23,391 bases of DNA from Ophiocordyceps camponoti-saundersi (nom. inval.) (lineage: Eukaryota; Ascomycota; Sordariomycetes; Hypocreales; Ophiocordycipitaceae), in assembly GCA_003339415.1 (NCBI GenBank), contig PDHQ01000449.1, forward strand, positions 1 through 23,391, in the 5' to 3' direction. Positions 1-12,180 of this stretch are shown piece by piece (positions within the stretch are counted from its first letter, which is position 1; the number at the start of each line of letters is the position of its first letter). A program made the translations under genes and the position numbers. The notes under the pieces are model-generated. The model did not search any database. It saw only the letters and a list, made by a program, of their open reading frames with translations, and was not told where the DNA came from.

Positions 1-127
<127 letters not shown>

Positions 128-370
128 GCGCTATAAGCTCCTTTACCCTTATTATTTTTAGCTCCGCCGCCGCCTTTACCGCCGCCTCCGCCGCTACTCT
201 TCGCTTTAAGTTTATTACTATTATTACCTCCGCCTTTACTTTAATAAGAGTATTTATTTTTATTATTTCTATTATTTCTATTATTTCTATTATTTTTATT
301 ATTTCTATTATTTTTATTATTTTTATTATTTTTATTATTATTATTATTACTATTATTATTATTACCTTTT
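128..370 (-). pseudogene. Relic of a low-complexity Gly/Asn/Lys-rich coding tract
   Basis: Read on the minus strand, this stretch gives one frame of Asn/Lys/Arg triplets, then a Gly-rich block (GGA/GGC/GGT codons complementary to the CCGCCGCC runs at 163-203), then Asn from the ATT array. I see only one in-frame stop (a TAA that could be a RIP-mutated CAA). This may be the remnant of a low-complexity protein region or simply a compound microsatellite. No homology is recognised and no start codon is visible. Confidence 0.25.
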
Positions 371-659
371 TATTACTTTACCCCCGCTTTTCTTATTTTA
401 ATAATTATTTACTTACTTATAATAATTATTTTAAAATATAGCAATATTAATATATATAACTTTTAAAAAGGAGGATTAGTAATTATAGCTATAAAAAGGG
501 TAAATAAAATAAGTATTAAAGTAATTACTTTTACTAAAGCGCTAGCTTTAATTAATATTATTATTATAATAAGTTCAAGTTTTAATATCTTATTTTACTT
601 TTAAATATAATATAAGTTAGCTTAAAGTTATTTTTACTATTTTTTATTAGCTAGCTTTA

Positions 660-696
660 AACTTTACTTTACTTTACTTTACTTTACTTTACTTTA
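660..696. repeat. (CTTTA)n pentanucleotide array
   Basis: About seven perfect tandem copies of the pentamer CTTTA. Confidence 0.9.
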
Positions 697-1229
697 TATT
701 TATTTAAAAATTATTTAATTCTCCTCTTTTACTAATATATTAAGCTGCTTTTATAGCTTTTATATATAACTTATTTAAATAAATTTATAACTTACTTAGA
801 TTTTAAGCTTTATTTTTACTTTTAACTCCGCTTTTAGCTTTATTTACTTTTTAATATTTATATTAAGCTTTTATATAATTATAATTATTAGCTAAATAAA
901 AGCTTATATATTTTATTAGTTTTATATATAATAATATAATATAATATTATTTTCTTTATTATTCTTAATATAAAACCTTATATTTAGCTAACTAAGCTAT
1001 ATAATTATTATTATTATCTTTTTATTATAAAAATTAAAGTGAAAAGGCTAAGAATAAGATTTAAAAATATACTTTTTTCTAAAAATAATAATAATAAAAA
1101 AAAAGGTAAAAGAGAAAAAAATATAGCCCCCCCCTTTAATTACTAATAAATAATAAAGCGGCTACCCCGCTTTTCCGCCTTATTTCCCTTAAACTTTCCT
1201 TCCCCCGCCTTATATTATATTACTTTATA

Positions 1230-1269
1230 TTATACCGCCTTATACCGCCCTTAACTGCCTTATACCGCC
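1230..1269. repeat. TTATACCGCC 10-bp minisatellite
   Basis: The decamer TTATACCGCC occurs at 1230-1239, 1240-1249 and 1260-1269, with a diverged unit between the last two. Its CpG dinucleotides are intact. Confidence 0.6.
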
Positions 1270-1644
1270 CCGCGTTATACTATCCTATTACCTCCCTCCC
1301 TCCGCCCCGTACTTTATAAACTTTCCTTTCTCCGCGCTCCTCTCCTTACTTTACTCTTTTATATTATCTAAGACTACCTTTAAGCTATAAGCTTATTATA
1401 TTATATCGCTACTAGCTACCGCTATATCCTTATATAAGCGTATAATAAGCTTTTTTATATATAATTAAAAGGTTTTATTTTATTTTAGAGGACTTTTCTT
1501 ACTTAATATATTATAGAAGCTTTAAATATTATTAAAGCTTTTAGTATATAAATAATAATAATAATACCTTATATTTATAAATATAAAAAAGTATAAAAGT
1601 AACTAATTAATATTTAAACTAAAAGCTATAATTTTATATAAATA

Positions 1645-1660
1645 AGCGTTAAAATAACTA
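1645..1660. repeat. Target-site duplication of repeat A, left side
   Basis: The 16-mer AGCGTTAAAATAACTA occurs here and again at 3519-3534, on both sides of repeat A. The uninterrupted right B copy has the site once, as AGCGTTAAAATAATTA (near 18110), which shows the pre-insertion state. Confidence 0.8.
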
Positions 1661-3518
1661 TAATAATAATATTTATACGCTAGTATACCTTATATAGCTT
1701 AGAACTATCCTATATATATTTTAAAAAGGGGAAAAACTAAAGGACTTAAAGTAAAACCCTCCCCTTTAGCGTTACCTTAGCTTTAAGTTAGACCCCGCTT
1801 ATACTTAATATTTTATATATTTAATAAGTTAAATATTAACTAGCGATTTAAAAGCTAATATTTCCCCTAAAGCGGACTCCGCGGTAATAAGAGTACGCGT
1901 AAACTAAGTTTAATATAAAGTTTATAAAGCTTATTTATCCTCTTAGCTATTATTATTACTATAAACTAAATACTTATATTTAATTAAAATAGCTTTAATA
2001 ATTTAATTAATTAAAGCTTTATTAGTATAATTTAGAAATATATAAAGATTTTATTATTTTATAATAAACCTTATAATAGCTAATTTTAAAATATAGCTAA
2101 ATTACTACGGCGGAGCTATAAATAAGTATAAAGTTAGAGTTAAAAGAGGGGGTATTATTATATTTGCTTTTTAGCGTTTTCGCCCCGGCTAGTATTAGTT
2201 TCTAGTTAGCGCTAAAATAAAAAAAGGTAATATATATAAAGTTCTAGTTTATAAACTTTTAAGGTTAAGTAATATATATATCTTTTACTTAATTTTATAT
2301 TACTTTTATTTTAAAGTAAAATTAACTTTACTTAAAATAAGATTTTTAATAAAGAAAGTAATAATATAGTTTTTTTCTATAAGCTATAAAGTAAGCGAAC
2401 TTACTTTTTATATATAAAGTAATAAAATATTTATTATATTATAGCTTTATTATATAATATTTAGCGATATATCTAAGTTAATAATATTAAAAATATTATT
2501 AAAGTTTAATTTTTAATATATAAAGTTTAGCGTTAAAAATCTTTACTTATATTATTATATTTTTATTATAAATCTAGTTTATATTTATTACGTGATTAAT
2601 AATAATTACTAAAAAATTCCGTTAAGTTTTAAAATAATATCTTTTTATATATAGTTATATTATTAAAACCTTATTTAATAATTTAATTTTTTTTAAAAAG
2701 GCTTCCTTACCGCTTTATTATAAAGCCCGCGCTAATACTTTTTTTATAATAAAAATATAACCTTTTTTAATTAAGTATACCTTTTTTCTAAAAGCGGTAT
2801 AAAATTACCTTAGATTAGATTAAAGCTTATAAATAATATCTTAAAATATTATTATAATATTATTACTAAGTAATTTCCTTATTATAAAAGCTTAGCTTTA
2901 CTTATAAAGTTTATAATTAATATTTATTATAATTATTTTAAGGCTTTAAACTTAAAGCGGAGTAGCTATAAAGTTAAAGCGAATTATAAGCTATCGCTTA
3001 TATTATTTAAAAACTTATTTTTTAATAGTTTTCTCTAGCGCTTTAGCTATAATTATAGCTTATATTAAAAAAGTTCCGCTTCCCTTAAAGCTATAAAAAA
3101 AGGAAACCGCGGCTATAATAGCTAAAAAGATATTACTAACTAATAAAGTTAGAATAAGGGGGGCGCTTTCCTAGACCCTCTTAGACTCTGCTATTTATTT
3201 AATAATTATTTATAAAAAAATAAAAGTATTTTTTAAAATAATTTTACTAATATTTACCTTAACTTCTAATAAGGTAATAAATATAATAAATTTTTAAGCT
3301 TAAGATTATTATAATTTAAAGTAAAGTTATATTTTAGATAAAAAATTTTCGTAGTTAAATTAACTTATATAGCGTTACCCTCCCCCTTAAAGTTACTTTA
3401 GGCGCGGCTAGCTATTACTACGGGGTAATAAAGGGAGCGGAGTCCGCTTATAATATAAGAATAAGAAGTCCGTATCCGCGTTACTATAAGCGCGGAGTCT
3501 ATAGAATATATAAAAGTT
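1661..3518. mobile_element. Repeat A, copy 1 (1.86 kb, unclassified)
   Basis: This matches 15970-17834 end to end in direct orientation, with mostly transition differences. It is bounded by a 16-bp target duplication. The left end carries a (TAA)n run in both copies and the right end is ATATATAAAAGTT in both. I found no terminal inverted repeats. A target duplication of this length with a simple-sequence end resembles target-primed (LINE/SINE-type) insertion with the 3' end at the left, so the element may be on the minus strand; this is inference. No protein motif could be read in either strand. DNA transposons of similar length (Fot1/Pot2 type) make a TA duplication and have inverted repeats, which are not seen here. 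Confidence 0.7.
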
Positions 3519-3534
3519 AGCGTTAAAATAACTA
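3519..3534. repeat. Target-site duplication of repeat A, right side
   Basis: This is the second copy of the 16-mer at 1645-1660, identical in sequence. Repeat B resumes within it. Confidence 0.8.
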
Positions 3535-4392
3535 AAGTATTTTTCTTCCTATTTTAAACTTTACTTATAACTTTTTTTAGTATATACTAATTAATATAGC
3601 GTTACTTATAGTTACTTTTAGAAACGATATTAGAAACCGCTTTTTAGTTTTTAGCTTTTAGGATTTCTTAAACGCTTTAAGCTTTATTATTATAGCTTAT
3701 AAGCTTATTACTTAAGTAAGGAAAATATAATAATAAGCTTAAGCTATAGCTAAATAAGCGTATAGCTAATAAAAAATATAAGCTAAAAAAAAATCTTACT
3801 TAGTAAATTTTATAGTTAGTAATAAGGTAATTCTAAGCTAAAAAAGTTTTATTATTAGTATACTTATAATATAACTTAATATATAATAATTAAGACTTTT
3901 TATAATTTTTAAAAAATAAAGTTATAGCTATTTTTTAACTAGTAGATAATAAATTTATTTTACGCTAATTATTTTCAAAAAGCTATTACGAATCCTTTAC
4001 TTAGCTAAGAAATATTATTTATAAACCTAAAAAATATTAATAATATATTAATATAAAAAGTAAACTTAATCTTTTAATTTTATATTATTAAACGCTATTA
4101 ATAGTTAGAGTATTAAGTTTATTAACGTGATTATAACTTTAATAAGATATAATACTTTATTAGGAATTTTTAATATATATTAATAGCTTTTAAGAAATTT
4201 TATAACTATTTTTTAAATATTACTAGCTTACTTATTAATTTTAACGCTAAATTAAAGCTATTATAATAAACTATAATTATAAAAATAATAATTAAAATAA
4301 TATTATAGTTTCCCTAAATATATAGCTTTATCTTAAATAATATTAGCTTTAATAAGTATATTAAAGCTTTTATTAAAAAGTAATATTATATA

Positions 4393-4902
4393 CTAGCTTT
4401 TATAAGGATTTGCCTTAAATATTTTATAACAATTTCTAAAGATTTCTAATTATATTTATATAACTTTTAAAAAACCCTATTATAAAATTACCTAGAAAGA
4501 CTTTAAGGAAAATTATTAAAAAATATAATAATTTCTCTATTAGGATTTTACTATACTATTTTTATCTTTACTAATATATGCTTTTATATATTTTATTAAG
4601 ATTTTACTTATAAGAGTTTTTCTCTTTTCTTTCTCTTTTATTATACGCTAGCTTTTATAAGGATTTTCTTTAGATAATTCCTAAGGATTTCTAAGGAATT
4701 CTAACTATATTTATATAACCCCGGAAACCTTATCGTAGAATTACTTAGAAAAGACCTTAGGGGAAATTACTAGAAATATAACCGCTTTTTTACCTAATTT
4801 TACTATACCCTCTCTTATATTTATTAATATATACTCTTATATATTTTACTAAGATTTCGCTTATAAAAGTTTCTCTCTTTTTTTTTCTTTTCTCTTTAGC
4901 TT
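4393..4902. repeat. 255-bp tandem duplication inside left repeat B
   Basis: The stretch beginning CTAGCTTTTATAAGG at 4393 starts again at 4648, and the two units align through the ACCTAGAAAG/ACTTAGAAAA and TTTCTCTTT blocks. The right B copy has only one such unit. End coordinates are approximate. Confidence 0.7.
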
Positions 4903-4961
4903 AAAATTTTTACTTATAATATTAATATTATTATATACTTAATATATTTTTAAGCTATAAT

Positions 4962-5577
4962 ATTATTCTAAGCTTACTCTTTACTAGTACGCGATTAATA
5001 AATATATATTAAATTTTTATATTTTTATATAAAATAGAAAAAAACTTATATATAATTTATAATAATAATTAGCTTTAAAATATTTATTTAAAGCTTTTAA
5101 CTAAACTTATAAGTAATTAAGGAGATTTATTTAGAGATACTTAACTTTATAATAAAATAAGATTTTAGCAAAAACTAAATTAAAACTATAACTACTTTTT
5201 TTTAACATAATACTAATATAATTATATTTTAAAAAATAATATATAAAAATTATATAATTATAAGCGTAAATTATAAAATTTTAAAATTAGTTAACTTAGA
5301 AAAATTAAAACTTAAATATAAAAAAAACTTATTAAGAAATATTAACTATATTTAAGATAAGTAAAAAGATATTTATTTTAATTAAAAAGGCTGCTTAAGA
5401 TACTTTTATATTAATTATTTTAATAAAATAGCTAAACCCCTTTTATTTAAATATCGCGAAAATTTACTATAAGGAAATATATAAGTTTTTAAGTAAAAAG
5501 AAAAATTTTAATACCTTCCTTATAAACTTAAAAAATAAAATAAGATTTAATAAAATAACTTTTTAATAATAAGTAAG
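4962..5577 (+). pseudogene. Leader and start of the outer gypsy element's gag (relic)
   Basis: This is AT-rich, RIP-damaged DNA between the left B copy and element C. Its 3' end joins in frame to the gag relic that resumes at 12435 if element C and one target duplication are removed. The gag start codon has not survived or cannot be identified. I found no primer binding site for any tRNA directly after the presumed LTR end. Confidence 0.4.
5573..5577. repeat. 5-bp target duplication of element C, left
   Basis: GTAAG directly precedes the left LTR. ATAAG directly follows the right LTR (12430-12434), so four of five bases match and the mismatch is a transition. Confidence 0.65.
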
Positions 5578-5826
5578 TATTAAGGTCCGACATTTTAATA
5601 CTCTTATATAAAGCTAACTCTAATAATATAAATTAACTTAGGAGGTTTTAAAATATATATAATATATATACTTAAGGTTATAGTTTATATATAGCCCGCG
5701 CGCGGCCCGCGCGTGGTGCTAACTAATTATATACGCTTATATATACTTTACGCCTATTATATATATAAACTTAACTAAGCACCCTTATATAACTTAGCTA
5801 TTCGGGTATAGCCTAAATCCCTTATA
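5578..5826 (+). repeat. Left LTR of element C
   Basis: This aligns without visible gaps to 12181-12429. It holds a CpG-rich core (GCCCGCGCGCGGCCCGCGCG, near 5695) that RIP left intact because it contains no CpA. It also has a partial inverted repeat, GGTGCTAACTAA (from 5715) with TTAACTAAGCACC (about 5770-5782), whose CpA/TpG survived. GGAGGTTTTAAA near 5641 is shared with the right LTR. Confidence 0.85.
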
Positions 5827-6315
5827 TACCCTGCTATTTGAAAGAAAAAAGTATTTCCGGCCGCGGTATATACGCGTATAAGGTAGAAGCTAAAATATCC
5901 CTTATATAGAAAATTTTTCTTCCTCTTTTTTTCTTTTTTCTCCTTAAGCTAGTTATATTATTTTTCTCGCTAAGTAAGTTTTATATTTATACTTCTTAGT
6001 TTATTAGCTTATTATTATATTCTTATAATTATTTTTTATATTATTATTTTTATTTTTATTATTATTATTATTTTTTATTACTATTATTTTTTAAGCTTTT
6101 TATACTTCTTAAGTTATCTTCTCGCCTTATTAATATATTAACTAGTTAGCTATAATTACTATCTTATATAATAAGCGGATATATTATAAAAAGAGACTTA
6201 GATAATAAGAGCGTTATTATATTATAAAAGGTAGAATATTTATATACGCCTTATATTTTAAACTTATATAATAGCTATAATATTAACTATTAATAAGGCT
6301 ATAAGGCGGCTTATA

Positions 6316-6378
6316 AAGCGTATAAATTATAGCGAAAATAGTGCTTTTAAGAAAAGCACCTATTCGCTATAAATATAT
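6316..6378. other. Long inverted repeat (hairpin) in element C
   Basis: The arms AGCGAAAATAGTGCTTTT (from 6331) and AAAAGCACCTATTCGCT (to 6368) are near-perfect reverse complements around a 3-nt AAG loop. Pairing continues outward through ATAAATTATA / TATAAATATA. It keeps GTGC/GCAC although neighbouring CpA sites are gone. It could be an RNA structure, or an inserted small palindromic element. Confidence 0.6.
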
Positions 6379-7969
6379 ACTTATGCCGGGCTATTTATAA
6401 TTTATATATAATAGTTAAAGAAAGATAAGCTATCGCCTCGCTTACCCGCGCTTATATTAAAAAAATCCCTAGCTACCGCGCCTACTTAATACCTAAGTTT
6501 ATTACTTATATTTATTATTTATAAGCTATATTAGCTATAGCTTATATTACTTTACGCTTAGTAACTAATTTTTACGCCCCCGCTATATTTAATTAGTAAT
6601 ACTCCTCCGCGCTTATTTTTATTATTAATAATATAATCGCTATCCCTACCCCTTATACTATAACTTATAATATATTTATAGCAATAATATAATATTATTA
6701 GTAATAATAATAATAATAAAGTACGCTTATTTTTAAGCTTAATTTTTTTATAATATAATATAAGGCCTCTTTTTAGCGGTAAGAGGAATATTAGCGCTAA
6801 ATCCTTAACTAATAGCGTAATAAGTAAGCTACTTATATTATAAACTACTAAGCTAATATTAACGCGCGTAAGCGCGAGAATAAGGAATATAATAATATCT
6901 CGCGTTAAATATTTATAGCGTTTATTAGTTTATATATATTACTTAGCTTAAGTAATACTACTCCCGCCGCCTTATAATATACCTTTATTACTAATTTATA
7001 TACGTTACTTAGCTTATAATTATTAGCTACTTATATATATTATTTATTTTCCCCCTTTTTTTTATATTAAAAAAGTAGATTTACGCTTATTAATAAGCGC
7101 GCTATATATAGCGTAAAGGCTAAATAAAAATAAATCCTATTATTATTATTATTATATATATTTCCGCCGCTTTATAATTTACCCTTTTTTACCTAAAAAT
7201 ATACTTATTATAAATTAACGCTAACGCTTACTTATAGCTAGCGCTATAATAATCTCCTAAGCTAATTAATTATTATAAATAATTTTGCTATTAAGATAAA
7301 TAATATAAATATTAGCTTAAAGTTAATATAAAAAAAAGATAAAGGGAGTCAAGAGGTAAGGAGGGGGTAGAAAAGATACTTTACGTAAGGGGAATATTAC
7401 TTAATAAGGATAATTAGCTTAGGGGAGAGAGTAAATAAGTATATAGTTAAGTTTAGCTTAAGCTATTATAAAAGCGTATATTACTTTATATAAACTTAAA
7501 CTAGTCTAATACCGCGTAATAATTAAAACTATTAAGTAGCTTTTATATAGAAATAATATAGCTTTTTTATTTTATAAAAATAAGATAATAAAGCGGATTA
7601 TTTAATAAGCGGCGGCCTCTCGCGTTTTTCGCAGCGAGGATTTCCTTAACCTTATATTTATTAAAAGATAAGTTATTATAAGAAAGATATAAAAGAGGGT
7701 CCAGCTAGAAATTAGCTAATAACTAAAAAAGTAGGAAATTACTAGTAGCGCGTTTAATAAAGTTAATATAAAAAGTAAAGTAAATATTAAGTAATATATT
7801 TAAGGTAATAATAAATAGTAATAATATAGTTATTACCTTATATTTACTTTTAAAATAATCGAGCTTTTAAGATAGATAGTTAAATTATATATACGCGAGG
7901 TTAAATTATATAAAGTTACTTATTTAGAACTATTTCGTAAAATAGCAAAACTTATTAAATAAATCTTCT

Positions 7970-9970
7970 TACTATTATTAAGCTTAGGTAATAGAGGCTT
8001 AAGCTAGCTTAATATTATCGTAAAGATAATAAGTAAATACTATAGCTTAACTTTTTAAAAATAAGATTAAAGTAATAATTTTAAATAAGCGATCTAAGAG
8101 GGTAATATTAAAGCTATAAAATAAGCGGTTAGGATTTACGCTTATTATAAATAAGTTTTAGTTATTTAAAATAAGCTAGTATATTAGTAAATAATAAAGC
8201 TAGTTAAATTATAAGAAGGAAATTATATAACGTAAGATAGCTTATACCTCCTAGTTTATATATTTTATATTACTATTAGTTTAGGGATAGTAAGCTATAA
8301 AAAGGAGCCTTTATATCTTAGTAAGATGGTAGAGAGTAAATTAAAAGTAACTTATTTAATTTAACCCGTAATTAAAGATTAACTTTTAAAAGAAGCTATA
8401 AAATTATTACTAATATTAAATAAAGCGTTTAGCATATTACTTAGGATTTATTAATATTATAGATTTATGCTAGATATATTTAGAAAGATAATCCGTAATA
8501 ATTATAAGGAAATAAGGCTTAGATTTATTAGAGGTAAGAAGCTTAGTTATAAAGTTTACTAAGAGAGTAATTTAAAACTATTTAAGCGAAGGTAGCAGCT
8601 AAAGTAATTTTTAGCGCTACTAGTAATTTAAGTAGTCCTTATAATAATAATAATTATAAATAAAATATACTATATTTATTAATATTTTATCTTAGTAAAA
8701 CTCTTATTAAAAAAGTATAAAAGTAATATTTTTATTAAAATATCCCGCTATAAGGAAATTATATATTTATTAAATAAATATAATAATAAAAAGTTTTTAT
8801 TTAAGAATTTAAAGATAGCCTTAGAACTATAATTATTTATAAGTAAAAAGGGAGTAATTTATAACTTACTTATAAGTGCTAGCTTTTAGCGGAAATTTCT
8901 AAGTAAAGGAATAGATTACTTAGTAGTAGATATTATAAAGTAAATTAATATAGAGAGCTGCTAATTAAAGTCCTTATAAAGTTTTATCTTAAAAAAGAGC
9001 TAAGGTATTAAAAATAAAAAGCTAAAGTAGAAAAAGAGTTAGGCGGGGCTAAGCTAAACTAAACTAGATATAACCTAAAAAAATAAATAGAAATAAGCTA
9101 TATAATAAAAAGCGTCTAGCTAAAACGCTTACGCGCTAAGGCGGTACTAAAGTTAGAAATTAAAAAAAGTAAGCGTTTTAGCTTAATACGCTTAATATTT
9201 TATTATCACTTTAAGCGTAATAAAATACTTAAGGGCCTTATAATTAGTTAAGATTAAAAATAACTAAGCTACGCTATATAGCTTAGTAAACTACGCCTTA
9301 AAGTAAGAAATAATAGTAAGAAGCTTTTTATTATAAATTATATAATTTCGCTTTATAAGGAGAAGTTTCTTAAAGTAATATATTACTAGCTAGAGAATAT
9401 AGTCCGCGCTAACTTAAGATAAGTAGCTACTTATAGCTTTATTAAAATAGTTAGCTTTTATAATTATATTATAGTTAGGGTTTTACTAAGTAAAAATAAA
9501 GGCTAATATAAAGGTAAACTTAAGTATATTAAAGGCGAGCTAATATTTATTAATTTAGTAAAAGAGGGCGCCTTACTTTATAAAGTTAATAAGCGGGGCT
9601 ATAAGGTTAGAAAAATAAAGTATAAAATTATAGTAAAAGTTAGCAAATTTTAGAAAACTATAAACACTTCGAATATAAGTTAGCGCCTCTTATTTAAGAT
9701 TAGCGGAGACTTTAGTAAAATCTAATCTTACTTTTTTACTAATATAAATAATAAACCTTAAGTATTTAACTTTATAAATAGCAAAGTTATACTTATTAAA
9801 GTTAAGGAAAAGCTTAGCTTAATAGAAATATAATAATATAATATATACCTTATACTAATAATCGGAATAAGAGCTACTTAAATAAATAAAGATATTATTT
9901 AAGTATATTATAATAAAGTCCCTTAAGAAATCGCTAAAGTAATATTAATATAAGATTAAAATATAGTAAA
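7970..9970 (+). pseudogene. Long ghost ORF in element C, protein family unknown
   Basis: Positions 8461, 8908, 9061 and 9721 fall in the same + frame. From 8461 to at least 9720 the only stops are TAA and TAG, as expected from RIP of CAA, CAG, TGG and TGA, giving more than 420 relic codons. The composition between the stops looks like protein (mixed K, L, V, G, D, with CpG-containing Arg/Ala codons). Parts near 9530-9720 read especially cleanly, with only two stops between about 9540 and 9715. The frame seems to extend upstream to about 7970 and downstream into a Leu/Lys/Gln-like stretch near 9970, but these ends are soft. I see no reverse transcriptase, protease, RNase H or integrase motif, so no function is assigned. 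Confidence 0.5.
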
Positions 9971-12180
9971 TATACCTATAAAATTAAAAAAAGTAAATAA
10001 GGTACTTAAAAAGGCTAAATTATATATAAAAAATAGTTAAGTATTTATTACTCTTTATAATATATAGCTTATAAAAAGTAGCGCGAATATTAAGCTTTAT
10101 AAACTAGCAAGCGCTAAAAAGGCTATAAAGTATCTTTTTAATAAGGGGAAAAAGGTACCGGTCTTACTTTATTACCTTATTTAAAGCGTAATAGTTAATA
10201 TAAAAACGCTACTTATTATTAAGCTTCTTAATAAGTAAAATAAGGGCGGCGGCGGATAAAAAGCTAGCGTAGATTTACCTTTTATCTATTAAATTAATAA
10301 TCTATTTATAAACTTTAAGGAGATATTTATAAAATATATTATAAAGCGGCCCTTAAGGTAAAAGAGGTAAGGAGCTATTAAGCTATTAGTAAAGCTAGAT
10401 ATAATAATTATAATTACTATAATAAGGGGGTAAGATATTTACTTTTTTTTTAAAAAAGGTTAGCGAAGTTTAACGCCTTAAGAGGTAAAAAGGGGATCTT
10501 AGTTAAGGAGGATATAGTAATATATAAGATACGAGAAATATCCTATAAACTAATAGCGAGGAACTAATAGCTTATTTATTACTTAAACTTATATTAAATA
10601 AAGGCTGCGAAAATAAAACTAAAAATAGCTATAATAAGGTAATTAACCTGCTAAGATTTAGAGTAAAGGATATTTAAATTACTAGCAGAGTATATTATAA
10701 CCTTTTACTTACTAAAATATAATAAGATATTATTACGCGCTATTTAAGGAGAGCTAAGAATTAAATCCTAAGTAAGGCTTAAGATTAAATACGCTATAAT
10801 AAGCGATTACTAATTATTAATATTAACTATAAAGCGAAATAAGTAATAGATAGATAAGTATAGCTTAAAGTATATATTATATTAATAGCGTATTTATATT
10901 ATAATATAAATTATTTATAAATAAGGAAAGAGAATCTGCTTAAGCTAATAGCGCTAAATAAAAGATTTACTTATAATAGTATAATAATTATAGCTATTAT
11001 TTACTAATATAATAATAAAAAATATAAAATTTATAAATATAAATAAAAAGAGAAAAGGTAAGTTTATATTTTAACTAATATTTATAAAATAATTATTTAA
11101 TATTTTATAAGTTATAATATTATATAAATCCTCCTTTTATAAGAGACTTATTATAAGAGGGACTTATTTCCTTAGTTTAAAGTAAGGTCCTCTTCCTCCT
11201 TTATAATATTAGCGAAATAAACTAAAAATATTAGAGGTAAAAAGTTAAGCTTATATTTACGCGAGAAATAGCTAATATTATTATAGCGGAGGTAATAGCT
11301 ATTAATATATTATCTCGCGATTTCGTTATTATTAACTTAAGCCGCCTAATAACGGTTTTTACCGCTATAACTAGACTAGCTATAAGAGGGAGGACCGCCG
11401 CGCTTATTAAAATATAGCTAAGTATTAGTTTAGTATATATTAGTTATTAGAGTATTTAAAAATAGCTTAAGAATATAAAATAAAAGTATTTAGATTTTAT
11501 TTTTAAAGTAAAATAACTTAATATTTACGGTAATAGCGCGGATTTATATAATAATAATAATATACTTAGTAGGATATTACGCTTTATATAATATTAGTAA
11601 AGGGTTAAGGTAAGAGTATAATAAAAGTATATAATTTTAATTTTATTAGCTTACTTAATATTATTTACTAAAATAAGCTTAGCTTTAAAGTAAATAAGGA
11701 AATTAAAGAAAAACTTAGAAATACCTTATATAAAGTGCTTTAGCTTTATTATAATAGTTTAGCGTTAGTAAGAGTTAGTAAATATAATATTAAAGTAACT
11801 TAAAAAATAGTTAAGGTTAAATTTATATTCGCTACCCTATTTAAAAAATAAAGCTATTTTAGCTTAAATAGTAAGAGAAAAATATTAATATAGGAATACT
11901 TATTAGTTATAAGCGTTACTAATAAAAGCCTAATTTACTTAAAACTTATAAAATATAAAAAAGCGCTATATTAAAAAGAGATTCTTATTATTATTAAATA
12001 AAGACTTAATTAGTAATAGCTTATAATAAAGATATAACTATTATTACTTAAGTAATTATATAAACTTATACTACTAGTATATAAGGTTTTATAATTCTAT
12101 AATTATAACTTATTACTCCGAAAGCTAAGTAATAATAGCTTATTAAGTATTAGCGTTATTTATAATTAAAGTTAATTTAC
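9971..12180. other. 3' interior of element C, unresolved
   Basis: This part is purine-rich on the + strand to about 11100, then mixed. The RIP damage is heavy and I could not follow one reading frame with confidence. A GGCGGCGGCGG run (10245-10255) and CpG-rich islands remain. There is no convincing polypurine tract just before the right LTR. Confidence 0.5.

Larger units (their letters stand above)
371..1558. other. RIP-damaged AT-rich sequence, no gene
   Basis: There is no ORF of useful size on either strand and CpA/TpG are almost absent. It contains a CTTTA array (660-696), a purine tract on the + strand (about 1040-1115) followed by a pyrimidine-rich, CpG-containing stretch (about 1121-1340), and a short TTATACCGCC minisatellite. 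Nothing else is recognisable. Confidence 0.8.
1559..4961 (+). repeat. Repeat B, left copy (probable LTR), split by repeat A
   Basis: The B sequence is present as 1559-1660 and 3519-4961 and matches 18021-19408 in direct orientation. Example shared blocks are 3541-3600 with about 18122-18185, and 4730-4960 with about 19090-19330. Differences are mainly C/T and G/A transitions, as expected from independent RIP of two copies. The start TAATAATACC and end CTATAATA would fit the TG...CA ends of an LTR after RIP. It contains a 255-bp tandem duplication not found in the right copy. An unrelated dispersed repeat is the alternative. Confidence 0.6.

Noticed and set aside
1661..3518. Repeat A as a Fot1/Pot2-type (pogo) transposon because of its length
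   Set aside because: No terminal inverted repeats, no readable DDE motifs, and a 16-bp rather than TA target duplication.
5827..5860. tRNA primer binding site after the left LTR of element C
   Set aside because: The sequence after the LTR does not start with a recognisable TGG complement, even allowing for RIP.
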